From assembly GCF_002335745.1 (NCBI RefSeq), contig NZ_NIST01000001.1, positions 2,266,039 to 2,330,038 of the forward strand: a stretch of DNA of 64,000 nucleotides. Reading direction: 5' to 3'. This DNA comes from Evansella halocellulosilytica (GTDB lineage: Bacteria; Bacillota; Bacilli; Bacillales; Salisediminibacteriaceae). A program made the translations under genes and the position numbers. The notes beneath the pieces are model-generated. The model saw only the letters and a program-made list of their open reading frames with translations, was not told where the DNA came from and did not search any database. The number at the start of each line of letters is the position of its first letter. Position 1 is the stretch's first letter. Shown here one piece after another: positions 8,345 to 16,239 of the stretch.

Positions 8345-8461
8345 TTGTTTAAAGAGATTCATCTTGCTAAATATAAATATAAATATAAATATATACAAAG
8401 TTCGTCAGATTTAGTTTCAGATTTTTATAAAATATCAGAGTAATTTTATATTTATCGCATT

Positions 8462-8476
8462 TTGAAATCGGTTACA
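8462..8476. promoter_or_regulatory. cre (CcpA-binding) site of the sugar operon
   Basis: TTGAAATCGGTTACA matches the cre consensus WTGNAANCGNWNNCA at every position. It overlaps a plausible -35 TTGAAA with a TATTCT -10 18 bp further on, 43 bases before the first structural gene, consistent with carbon catabolite repression. Confidence 0.65.
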
Positions 8477-8519
8477 ATTAATTCATATTCTTATATTTAA
8501 TAAAAAGGGGAGAAACAAA

Positions 8520-9809
8520 TTGAAAAAAGCTCACTTGTATTTGTTTTCGTTATTATTTAGTTTAATATTCATTATTGTCGCTTGCGGCCCCGATGACTCA
8601 GAGACATTCGATGAAGAAGTAACAGGAGACACTGAAACGGAGGAAGGAGAACAAGGTGAAGATGCATCTGTACCAGAAAAGCCGGAAACATTAGAAATTT
8701 GGGCGAATGATGACGAATATCAGTATGCTGCTGTTGAGCATTTAGTATCACAATTTGAGGAAGAACATGGGATTGACGTGACGGTCACTCCATATTTAAT
8801 GGCTGATCAAGACGAAGCATTTGCTTTAGATGCACCAGGCGGAATTGGACCAGATGTTATCTTTCAACCACACGACAGACTTGGAAACTTAGTCACACAA
8901 GGGTTACTCGCTCCGATTGAAATTGATGAGGAAGTTTTAGGTGAATATACAGAAGATGCTGTTACGGCGTTTACATTTGATGGTGAAGTGTATGGAGCAC
9001 CATTAGTTATGGAAAATACGGCGTTATATTATAACAAAGACCTTGTAGATGAAGTTCCTGAAACGATGGACGAGCTATATGATTTGGCTGAACAATTAAC
9101 AGATGCTTCAAACGATGAGTACGGGTTTTTATTTGAAGCTCTGAACTTTTATCACATTTACCCTTGGCTTGGCGGCTACAACGGATACGTATTTGAGCAG
9201 GATGAAGATGGAAACTACGATATTGACGATATTGGTTTGAACAATGAAGGTGCTGTACAAGCGTATTCCGAAATACAATCTTTATTTGATCGTGGTATTT
9301 TACCGAGAAGTGTTGATGAAGATGTCATCAATGGTTTATTTACGGATGGAAAGGTAGGAATGGTTGTTTCAGGACCTTGGGCACTTGCTTCTTTCTCAGA
9401 CGCTCTCGGCGACAGTCTTGGCGTTGTACCGATGCCTGCATTATCAAACGGGGAACAACCGACACCATTTGCTGGTGTAAAGGGTTGGCTCGTTTCCAAT
9501 TACAGTGATAGCACTTATTGGGCTTCACAACTTGCTTTACATTTAACTACAGCAGATTCACAAGCTTATTATTATGAAGAAACGGGTGAAATTCCTGCTC
9601 GACCGGATGCAGACATTGATAGTCCTTACGCTGAAGGATTCCTAGAACAATCACAAACTGCGATTCCGATGCCTAACATTCCAGAGATGGATCAAGTATG
9701 GGATGCGATGGAGGATTCACTTCAGTACAACGCAGATGGAGATGAACCAGAAGAAGTATTAAATGAAGCAGTAGAGGAAATTCATGAGTTTATTCATATG
9801 ATGCAGTAA
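8520..9809 (+). CDS. ganS: Sugar ABC transporter substrate-binding lipoprotein (maltose/galactooligosaccharide type)
   Basis: A 429-residue secreted lipoprotein: hydrophobic signal to IIVAC, where Cys would be lipid-modified, then an acidic linker of about 30 residues. The mature part fits family 1 solute-binding proteins of the maltose/cyclodextrin class (LEIWANDDEYQYAAVEHLV, GPDVIFQPHDRLGNLVTQGL, GAPLVMENTALYYNKDL, VGMVVSGPWAL). TTG start with GGGGAG upstream. It opens the operon with two permeases and a GH42 beta-galactosidase, so galactose-containing oligosaccharides are the likely cargo (inference). No ATPase gene is present; a shared MsmX-type ATPase is likely used, as is known for such systems in Bacillus. 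Confidence 0.85.
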   Translation: MKKAHLYLFSLLFSLIFIIVACGPDDSETFDEEVTGDTETEEGEQGEDASVPEKPETLEIWANDDEYQYAAVEHLVSQFEEEHGIDVTVTPYLMADQDEAFALDAPGGIGPDVIFQPHDRLGNLVTQGLLAPIEIDEEVLGEYTEDAVTAFTFDGEVYGAPLVMENTALYYNKDLVDEVPETMDELYDLAEQLTDASNDEYGFLFEALNFYHIYPWLGGYNGYVFEQDEDGNYDIDDIGLNNEGAVQAYSEIQSLFDRGILPRSVDEDVINGLFTDGKVGMVVSGPWALASFSDALGDSLGVVPMPALSNGEQPTPFAGVKGWLVSNYSDSTYWASQLALHLTTADSQAYYYEETGEIPARPDADIDSPYAEGFLEQSQTAIPMPNIPEMDQVWDAMEDSLQYNADGDEPEEVLNEAVEEIHEFIHMMQ

Positions 9810-9831
9810 TGAGCATTGAACGTTAGATGAA

Positions 9832-9890
9832 GGCTGTTCCATAAACTAAAAATGCCATCGGTCGTTATGCGAGGCTAACAGGGAGCAGCC
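9832..9890 (+). other. Intercistronic stem-loop between binding protein and permease genes
   Basis: GGCTGTTCC (9832-9840) pairs with GGAGCAGCC (9882-9890). It could stabilise the upstream message and let the binding protein be made in excess over the permeases. Confidence 0.35.
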
Positions 9891-9924
9891 TCATTGTAAA
9901 TTCCTTGTTGTAGGAGGTTGTTGG

Positions 9925-11250
9925 ATGGGAACAAAACAACAAGAAGAATCTGTTGGACAAGACTCCAATTCTCATAAATATTCTAGTCAAAATCCGAAAC
10001 TAGCTCTGCTCTTATCAATTGTTCCAGGGATTGGACAATACTATAATCACCGCTTCGTAAAAGGAAGTATGTTTCTTGTCATTGCGGTAGCATTTGTCGT
10101 AGCGTTTGCCGATTTTATCGATATTGGTCTTTGGGGAATCGTGACGTTAGGTACTCAAGTAGGCAGAGACCACTCTTTAGTATTAATTATTCAAGGTTTA
10201 GTAACGATCATTCTATTAATATTTGCACTTCTATTCTATGTTATTAATTTGAGAGATGCATATAAGGACGCACAAAAGTTGAAAAGTGGTTTTCGTATTC
10301 CATCGCTTGGTGAAGCTTTTCATCATACTTATGACAAAACATTCCCATATTTTTTAATTGGGCCAGGTGTGTTCTTAGTCATTTTTGCGATTATCCTCCC
10401 GTTAGGGTTTATGCTCTCTCTTGCGTTTGTAAACTACCATTTACGTAATTCACCGCCTGCTAACTTGTTGGATTGGGTCGGGATTGAAAACTTTATCATG
10501 CTAGCGACATCTCCTATGTGGCAAGCGACATTTTTTAACGTATTAAGCTGGACGATCGTTTGGACAATCGTTGCAACAACGCTTCAAATTGCCCTCGGCT
10601 TGTTTTTAGCGATTCTTGTCAATGATAAGCGGATTAAATTTAAGAAATCGTTACGTACCCTCTTTATCTTACCTTGGGCAGTACCAGGGTTTGTATCAAT
10701 TCTCATTTTTGCAGCGATGTTTAATGATGGTTTCGGAGCAGTGAATCGTCAAATTTTTGAACCGCTGTTTAATGTAAGCATTCCTTGGATGACAGATGTG
10801 ATGTGGAGTCGTGTCGCAATCATCTCGATCCAAGTTTGGCTTGGCTTTCCGTTTGTGTTTGCCTTGTTTACCGGAGTACTTCAAAGTATTTCTGATGATT
10901 GGTATGAAGCTGCAACGGTAGACGGTGCTTCAAGGTGGCAAAAATTCAAAAGCATTACATTTCCACATGTCATGTATGCAACGGCACCTCTTATGATCAT
11001 GCAATATACAGCAAACTTTAACAACTTTAATATTATTTATTTATTCAATGAAGGCGGTCCTGCTGTCCGGGGACAAAATGCTGGAGGGACGGATATATTA
11101 ATTTCTTGGGTATACAATCTGACCTTCTCCCAGCAAAACTACAGTATGGCAGCAGCGATTTCAAAGGTTATTGGATTAATGATTGCGATATTTGCCTTTT
11201 TCCAATTCCGACGAACTAGAACGTTTAAAGAGGAGGGGAAAGTCTATTGA
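9925..11250 (+). CDS. ganP: Sugar ABC transporter permease, MalF/GanP-like
   Basis: A 441-residue membrane protein. The N-terminal 130 residues form an extra region with LLLSIVPGIGQYYNHRFVKG followed by two or three hydrophobic helices, as is known for GanP and MdxF of Bacillus. The core has about six more helices and the EAA loop that contacts the ATPase, YEAATVDGASRWQKFKSITF. Good AGGAGG site before the ATG. It overlaps the next permease gene by four bases, which implies coupled translation. Forms the inner-membrane heterodimer with the next product. Confidence 0.87.
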   Translation: MGTKQQEESVGQDSNSHKYSSQNPKLALLLSIVPGIGQYYNHRFVKGSMFLVIAVAFVVAFADFIDIGLWGIVTLGTQVGRDHSLVLIIQGLVTIILLIFALLFYVINLRDAYKDAQKLKSGFRIPSLGEAFHHTYDKTFPYFLIGPGVFLVIFAIILPLGFMLSLAFVNYHLRNSPPANLLDWVGIENFIMLATSPMWQATFFNVLSWTIVWTIVATTLQIALGLFLAILVNDKRIKFKKSLRTLFILPWAVPGFVSILIFAAMFNDGFGAVNRQIFEPLFNVSIPWMTDVMWSRVAIISIQVWLGFPFVFALFTGVLQSISDDWYEAATVDGASRWQKFKSITFPHVMYATAPLMIMQYTANFNNFNIIYLFNEGGPAVRGQNAGGTDILISWVYNLTFSQQNYSMAAAISKVIGLMIAIFAFFQFRRTRTFKEEGKVY

Positions 11251-12092
11251 AGATGAAAACGAAAAGCAGAATTGAAGTGACACTGATCTATATGTTTTTC
11301 GCGATTATGGCAGTAATAATTGCTTATCCTCTCCTATGGGCTGTTGGAATGTCCCTTAACCCAGGACGAAGCATGTTTTCTGCAACGATGATCCCTGAAA
11401 ATTGGAGTTTAGATCATTATCGCTGGCTATTTTTTGAAGACCCGCGCGGACGTTATGTTATGTGGTATAAAAATAGTTTAATTGTAGCTGGATTTACATC
11501 GTTCTTTTCGGTTGTCGTAGCAACATTAACTGCATATGCCTTTTCACGATATCATTTCGTCGGGAAAAAGAATGGGATATACGTTCTGCTCGTCTTACAA
11601 ATGTTCCCGATCTTAATGGCTATGGTTGCGCTCTATTTATTACTTAACTTAGTCGGACTGTTAAACACATTAACAGGGTTAATTATTATTTACGTAGGCG
11701 CAAGTGTCCCAATGATGACATTCCTCGTTAAAGGATATTTTGACACAATTCCAAAGGAGCTTGATGAAGCTGCAAAAATTGATGGAGCTGGTCATTTACG
11801 GGTGTTCTTTATGATTATGCTACCACTAGCAAAACCGATTTTAGCCGTAGTCGCTCTCTTTCAATTTATGGCGCCGTTTATGGACTTCCTGCTGCCGAGA
11901 ATTGTATTAAGAAGTGAAGAGAAGTTTACATTAGCACTAGGTCTTTTCAACTTTGTAAGTAATGAATTCGACAATAACTTTACTCGTTTTGCTGCTGGAG
12001 CTATTTTAGTGGCAATTCCGATTGCCTTAGTTTTCTTATTTTTACAAAGGTATCTCATCTCTGGTCTGACTGCGGGAGGAACGAAAGGCTGA
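11247..12092 (+). CDS. ganQ: Sugar ABC transporter permease, MalG/GanQ-like
   Basis: A 281-residue membrane protein with six hydrophobic helices. The EAA motif DEAAKIDGAGHLRVFFMIML is intact. It starts at TTG 11247, overlapping the TGA of the previous gene, with GGAGGGG eight bases upstream; ATG 11253 is a weaker choice. Partner of the MalF-like permease for import of the sugar delivered by the lipoprotein. Confidence 0.87.
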   Translation: MKMKTKSRIEVTLIYMFFAIMAVIIAYPLLWAVGMSLNPGRSMFSATMIPENWSLDHYRWLFFEDPRGRYVMWYKNSLIVAGFTSFFSVVVATLTAYAFSRYHFVGKKNGIYVLLVLQMFPILMAMVALYLLLNLVGLLNTLTGLIIIYVGASVPMMTFLVKGYFDTIPKELDEAAKIDGAGHLRVFFMIMLPLAKPILAVVALFQFMAPFMDFLLPRIVLRSEEKFTLALGLFNFVSNEFDNNFTRFAAGAILVAIPIALVFLFLQRYLISGLTAGGTKG

Positions 12093-12196
12093 CAGTGTTT
12101 GTTTAAACAGGGGTGATTTTTTCTTATTTGAACATCCTCTGACAGAAAAAATGGAAATGACATAACAACTTACAGAGTAGAAATAAAGGTGATAAT

Positions 12197-14248
12197 ATGA
12201 CAAAAACGTTTTTACCGATCAGTAATAAAATTCCGAAGATGCTACACGGAGCAGATTATAACCCAGAGCAGTGGCTTCATTACCCAGAGGTTTTTGAAGA
12301 AGATATTCGACTCATGAAGCTTGCAAATTGCAACGTGATGTCTGTCGGGATTTTTTCATGGGTATCTCTTGAACCGGAAGAAGGAACATTTACATTCGAA
12401 TGGCTGGATCACGTTCTTGATACATTTGCAGAAAACGGTATTTATGCTTTTCTAGCAACACCGAGCGGCGCACGTCCAGCATGGATGTCTGAAAAATATT
12501 CAGAAGTATTACGTGTAGGGGAAAACCGAGTGAGGAATTTGCACGGTGGGCGTCATAACCATTGTTATACCTCTCCGGTATACCGTGAAAAAGTAAACAT
12601 AATGAATTCGAAATTAGCAGAACGGTATAGCAACCATAAAGCTGTCATCGGCTGGCATATTTCAAATGAATATGGTGGCCATTGCCATTGTCATTATTGC
12701 CAGGATGCATTTCGTACTTGGCTGAAAAACCGGTACGGTACACTTGATGAGCTAAATCATGCTTGGTGGACGACGTTCTGGAGTCATACGTACACAAGTT
12801 GGTCGCAAATTGAGTCACCTGCACCACACGGTGAGAAATCAGTACATGGTTTGAACTTAGATTGGAACCGCTTCGTGACGGACCAGACGGTAGACTTTTT
12901 AAAACATGAAGTAGCTCCGTTACGCAATGTTAATCCTGATCTTCCTGTTACAACGAATTTCATGGAAGCGTTTGAAGGGTTAAACTATTGGAAGTTTACA
13001 AAAGAAGTCGACGTTGTTTCGTGGGATTCTTACCCGACGTGGCATGATTCAGATGATGAAACAGACCAAGCAGCTTGGGTAGCGTTGAATCATGATATGA
13101 TGCGTTCTTTTAAAGGTGGTAAACCGTTTATGTTAATGGAGAGTACGCCGAGCTTAACGAACTGGCAGCCGATAAGTAAGCTGAAAAAGCCTGGGATGCA
13201 TGAGCTCTCTTCATTACAGGCTGTTGCTCATGGCTCCGATACGGTTCAATATTTCCAGTGGCGTAAAAGCCGGGGATCTAGCGAAAAATTTCATGGAGCA
13301 GTTGTCGATCATTGCGGCAGTGAACATACACGTGTTTTTCAGGATGTAGCGAAGCTTGGGAAGTCCCTTCAGGAGCTTTCAGATATAGTCGGAACGAGTG
13401 TCGAAGCTGAAGTTGCTGTTATCTTTGATTGGGAAAACCGCTGGGCTGTAAAAAATGCACAAGGACCTAGAAATAGCGGCATTCATTACGAGAAGACCGT
13501 AAGGCAGCATTATAAACCGTTTTGGGAACAAGGTGTTCCTGTTGATGTCATCGATATGGACGGTGATTTTTCGAAGTACAAAGTGATCGTTGCTCCTATG
13601 CTATATATGGTGCGATCAAACGTTGGTGAAAAAATCGAAGCGTTTGTTGCAAATGGAGGAACGTTTATCGCGACTTATTGGTCTGGGATTGTGAACGAGA
13701 GTGACCTCTGCTTTCTCAACGGTTTTCCTGGTCCGTTACGAAAAACGCTCGGCATTTGGTCTGAGGAAATAGACGGGTTGCATGATGGAGAAGAAAATCA
13801 AGTTGTCATGACAACGGATGGGACGAAAGCTTATGTCGCCCATGAACTTTGTGACTTGATTCATCTAGAAGGGGCAAAGAGCTTAGCTGAATATGGCAGT
13901 GATTTTTATAAAGGAAGGCCGGCATTAACAGTAAACAACTTCGGTAAAGGGAAGGCGTATTATATTGCCTCGCGTAATAAGGAACCATTCCATCGTGACT
14001 TTTATGGAAAAATTATAAAGGATGCGGGAATTGCGCGAGTTTTAGATACGGACCTGCCTGAAGGGGTTACAGCGCAATTACGTTCAGACGAAGAGAGTGA
14101 ATATGTGTTTTTACTTAATTTCAGTACGTATGAGCAAAAAATCACATTAGATGGGAAGAATTATTTAGATGTCATAAAAGAAACTCTAATAGTGGACAAC
14201 GTTTTATTGCCACCTTATGGAGTGAGCGTGTTAAAGCGTAAAAAATAG
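12197..14248 (+). CDS. ganA: Beta-galactosidase, glycoside hydrolase family 42
   Basis: A 683-residue cytoplasmic enzyme of the usual GH42 length. The acid/base Glu is in WHISNEYGGHCHC and the nucleophile Glu in FMLMESTPSLTNWQP. The cysteine cluster CHCHYC plus an earlier Cys in NHCYTSP matches the zinc site of this family. The trimerisation domain (VAPMLYMVRSNVGEKIEAFV onward) and a C-terminal beta domain follow. No signal peptide, so it hydrolyses imported oligosaccharides inside the cell. It closes the operon, 104 bp after the second permease gene, with its own AAAGGTG site. No GH53 galactanase is present here, so lactose or short galactosides are as likely as galactan fragments. Confidence 0.92.
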   Translation: MTKTFLPISNKIPKMLHGADYNPEQWLHYPEVFEEDIRLMKLANCNVMSVGIFSWVSLEPEEGTFTFEWLDHVLDTFAENGIYAFLATPSGARPAWMSEKYSEVLRVGENRVRNLHGGRHNHCYTSPVYREKVNIMNSKLAERYSNHKAVIGWHISNEYGGHCHCHYCQDAFRTWLKNRYGTLDELNHAWWTTFWSHTYTSWSQIESPAPHGEKSVHGLNLDWNRFVTDQTVDFLKHEVAPLRNVNPDLPVTTNFMEAFEGLNYWKFTKEVDVVSWDSYPTWHDSDDETDQAAWVALNHDMMRSFKGGKPFMLMESTPSLTNWQPISKLKKPGMHELSSLQAVAHGSDTVQYFQWRKSRGSSEKFHGAVVDHCGSEHTRVFQDVAKLGKSLQELSDIVGTSVEAEVAVIFDWENRWAVKNAQGPRNSGIHYEKTVRQHYKPFWEQGVPVDVIDMDGDFSKYKVIVAPMLYMVRSNVGEKIEAFVANGGTFIATYWSGIVNESDLCFLNGFPGPLRKTLGIWSEEIDGLHDGEENQVVMTTDGTKAYVAHELCDLIHLEGAKSLAEYGSDFYKGRPALTVNNFGKGKAYYIASRNKEPFHRDFYGKIIKDAGIARVLDTDLPEGVTAQLRSDEESEYVFLLNFSTYEQKITLDGKNYLDVIKETLIVDNVLLPPYGVSVLKRKK

Positions 14249-14257
14249 CCATTAATG

Positions 14258-14287
14258 AAGGATCTATGCAATTTTGCATAGATCCTT
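14258..14287 (+). terminator. Terminator-like hairpin after the beta-galactosidase gene
   Basis: Perfect 12-bp stem AAGGATCTATGC / GCATAGATCCTT with loop AATTTT; the downstream T tract is short. Confidence 0.6.
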
Positions 14288-14310
14288 ATTGATGGCGGCA
14301 TATTTCTGTT

Positions 14311-14628
14311 TTAATTGCGAGTATTGAAATACATACAAGAGTTGAACCGATCCTCTTGTTCAGTATTTAAAGCAATTTTATTTCTGCGTTGTTCGTTGCA
14401 TTTCAAGCATCGATGAATAATTTGATAACCTTTTTTACTATTGTAAACAACGTTAACAGGCTCCATAAGACCTTTACAAGAGTTTTGGCGGTCTCCTGGG
14501 AAAATGTCTACGTGCTTCGAAAAAAGGCAGTAAGGGCAGTGATTTCGGTAACTGCCATTTGTCAATGGGATGACTATAGATTGACAATTATCACATGTGA
14601 ATCCTTGATTTTCCTTTTTTCTGCTCAA
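14311..14628 (-). CDS. RNHCP domain protein
   Basis: A 105-residue cysteine-rich protein with the name-giving motif in GSYRNHCPYCLFSKHVD. Paired cysteines (FTCDNC, NHCPYC, HRCLKC) suggest one or two zinc knuckles. Function of the RNHCP family is not established; nucleic acid binding is an inference from the zinc fingers. Start is TTG at 14628, preceded by AGGAGG; a small hairpin abuts the ribosome site. Convergent with the beta-galactosidase gene. Confidence 0.8.
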   Translation of the reverse strand: MSRKKENQGFTCDNCQSIVIPLTNGSYRNHCPYCLFSKHVDIFPGDRQNSCKGLMEPVNVVYNSKKGYQIIHRCLKCNEQRRNKIALNTEQEDRFNSCMYFNTRN

Positions 14629-14641
14629 GCTTCTACCTCCT

Positions 14642-14663
14642 AAGATTTTTTCAATAAAATCTT
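14642..14663 (-). promoter_or_regulatory. Hairpin abutting the ribosome site of the RNHCP gene
   Basis: On the minus strand AAGATTTT-ATTGAA-AAAATCTT is followed directly by AGGAGG. It could influence translation initiation. Confidence 0.35.
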
Positions 14664-15018
14664 GGAGGCAGGGTTCCGTTTCTTTTCCTTCTTCAATGAA
14701 GTCTCAGGCTTTATAAAGCTAGTGACAAATTCACCGCTTTCCTTTTGGGAGAGCGATTACTTCTGATTCCTGCTTCAATATAGCTTCTTTCATCTATATA
14801 TCCGTACCTCGACTGGCTTTATCATTGTACCAGCCACTGTAAGACGGAAATCACTCCACCTTCCACCAGTAAGTGTATGCTTTATATCACTGACGTCGGC
14901 ACCGTCCCCTTTTATGCTTGAGAATTAAAATGTTGTAACATTGAACCAGCTCCTGGTTAAATTGAACATACCGCCATTTATAGTTTACCATTGATAATTA
15001 TTTAAGTAACCATTGTTA
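14664..15018. other. Gene-free stretch
   Basis: Multiple stops in all frames; no RNA motif or known repeat was recognised. It may be decayed sequence. Confidence 0.4.
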
Positions 15019-15200
15019 CCTGAATCCGTGATGATAAGTGTTGATATGCCATTCACCTACTCGCTTTCACCTCAAAGCACAAGTGCAGCACGAGTAGATG
15101 TCGCACTTGTGCTTTGGAGTGAAAGCGTCCGCCTATAGCGATTTCGAATTCTATTTGATTATAAAAGGGATGTCCTTAGAATACTTTTGGTACGGACCAA
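15019..15200. repeat. Dispersed palindromic repeat copy
   Basis: Starts with CCTGAATCCGTGATGA, continues with GTTGATATGCCATTCACC, and contains a stem of 21/23 matching bases (15064-15086 with 15103-15125) around the AGATGTC core. Its left half is matched by the reverse complement of 25197-25247. Its right half (GTCCGCC to AATACTTTTGG) resembles 3820-3880. Confidence 0.6.
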
Positions 15201-15327
15201 AAGTGATAAAGTGCCCTTATAGGGCGAGATTAAAACGGCTCGTTTTACGGGCGGATAGTTATTAAAAAAATATAGCAAAGAAAGTTACGTAATAAGAGAG
15301 TTAGTCAAGAAAATATACTGAACATAC

Positions 15328-15379
15328 AAAAAGTCCTGTTTGTAAGCTGTTAATATACAAATTACAAAACAGGACTTTT
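15328..15379 (-). terminator. Terminator of the DPBB protein gene
   Basis: On the minus strand AAAAGTCCTGTTT pairs with AAACAGGACTTTTT, ending in a T run. Confidence 0.75.
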
Positions 15380-15391
15380 GCAAGAAAGGGT

Positions 15392-16054
15392 TTATAATTC
15401 AGTTAAATCTAATGAAACGACTTGGTTCGTTTGAGGATTGTAAGTGATATTGGCACGAACAGAAATGGTTTCCTCTGGAGATTGCAGTCGATATTCATAC
15501 GTTTCTATAATTTGAGTCGGTGATACTTCAGTTTCTTCCGTTCGAGTATAATCCAACACATCATAGCCAGTATACGCAGTTTGAACGATCCTCAGTAAAT
15601 ATCGTCCCCAAGCATTTTCTTCATCTTCCTCTGGTGTAATTTCAACTTGAATGATGCCGACATTTGGATCTGCACCTAATGCTTCAAAGGCGTTTCGATG
15701 TAAGTTGATATTATTTGGCGGGTATCCAGGAACTTGGTCTACGACCATGACAGATATCTCTTCTTGATCTGGAGAAGTTATATTTTTTACTCTTAACATT
15801 TGGCCACATTGATATGGAGCATTTGCTCCCACAGCAGCAGTCATATAATCATTATGGGACCAAGGGATATTACATTGTGTGACAGGTCCGCCTTCAGTCC
15901 AAGAAGCTTGCCCTCTAACTGTCTGCTGCCGCCACATGTCATGAGGATTCACAGTAAAACTTCGATCATACGAATGGTAAGGATGCTGATTATATCGGTT
16001 TCCTTCGATAAAAGGATAATATCCATGTTGATAGTAGGGGTAGTAATAATACAT
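15392..16054 (-). CDS. RlpA/expansin-like double-psi beta-barrel protein
   Basis: A 220-residue protein. The Tyr-rich N terminus (MYYYYPYYQHGYYPF) is followed by a double-psi beta-barrel domain (VRGQASWTEGGPVTQCNIPW, then CGQMLRVKN and ISVMVVDQVPG with the conserved Asp), ending near residue 145, and a C-terminal beta domain resembling DUF3889. Barrels of this type bind or cleave peptidoglycan. There is no signal peptide. The Tyr-rich start recalls spore coat or crust proteins, so a spore-surface role is possible (inference). ATG start at 16054 with AGGAGG upstream; an upstream in-frame start lacks a site. Confidence 0.7.
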   Translation of the reverse strand: MYYYYPYYQHGYYPFIEGNRYNQHPYHSYDRSFTVNPHDMWRQQTVRGQASWTEGGPVTQCNIPWSHNDYMTAAVGANAPYQCGQMLRVKNITSPDQEEISVMVVDQVPGYPPNNINLHRNAFEALGADPNVGIIQVEITPEEDEENAWGRYLLRIVQTAYTGYDVLDYTRTEETEVSPTQIIETYEYRLQSPEETISVRANITYNPQTNQVVSLDLTEL

Positions 16055-16179
16055 AATTGGTCCTCCTATTTTGCACAATTTATAATACTATATGCAGTGG
16101 GCAGGTTGACCAGTGACAGAAGTCTAAAAACTTTCATTTCTAGCAAATTAGAAAAAGCGACCATTCGATAACCGAAAAG

Positions 16180-16228
16180 AAGGCTGTATTCAATTAGTCA
16201 TATATCATGACTATAGAGACAGCCCTTT
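16180..16228 (-). terminator. Terminator of the iron-siderophore permease operon
   Basis: Long hairpin: inner TAGTCAT/ATGACTA and outer AAGGCTGT/ACAGCCCTT arms, lying just after the permease stop. Confidence 0.6.
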
Positions 16229-16239
16229 ATAAATAATCC

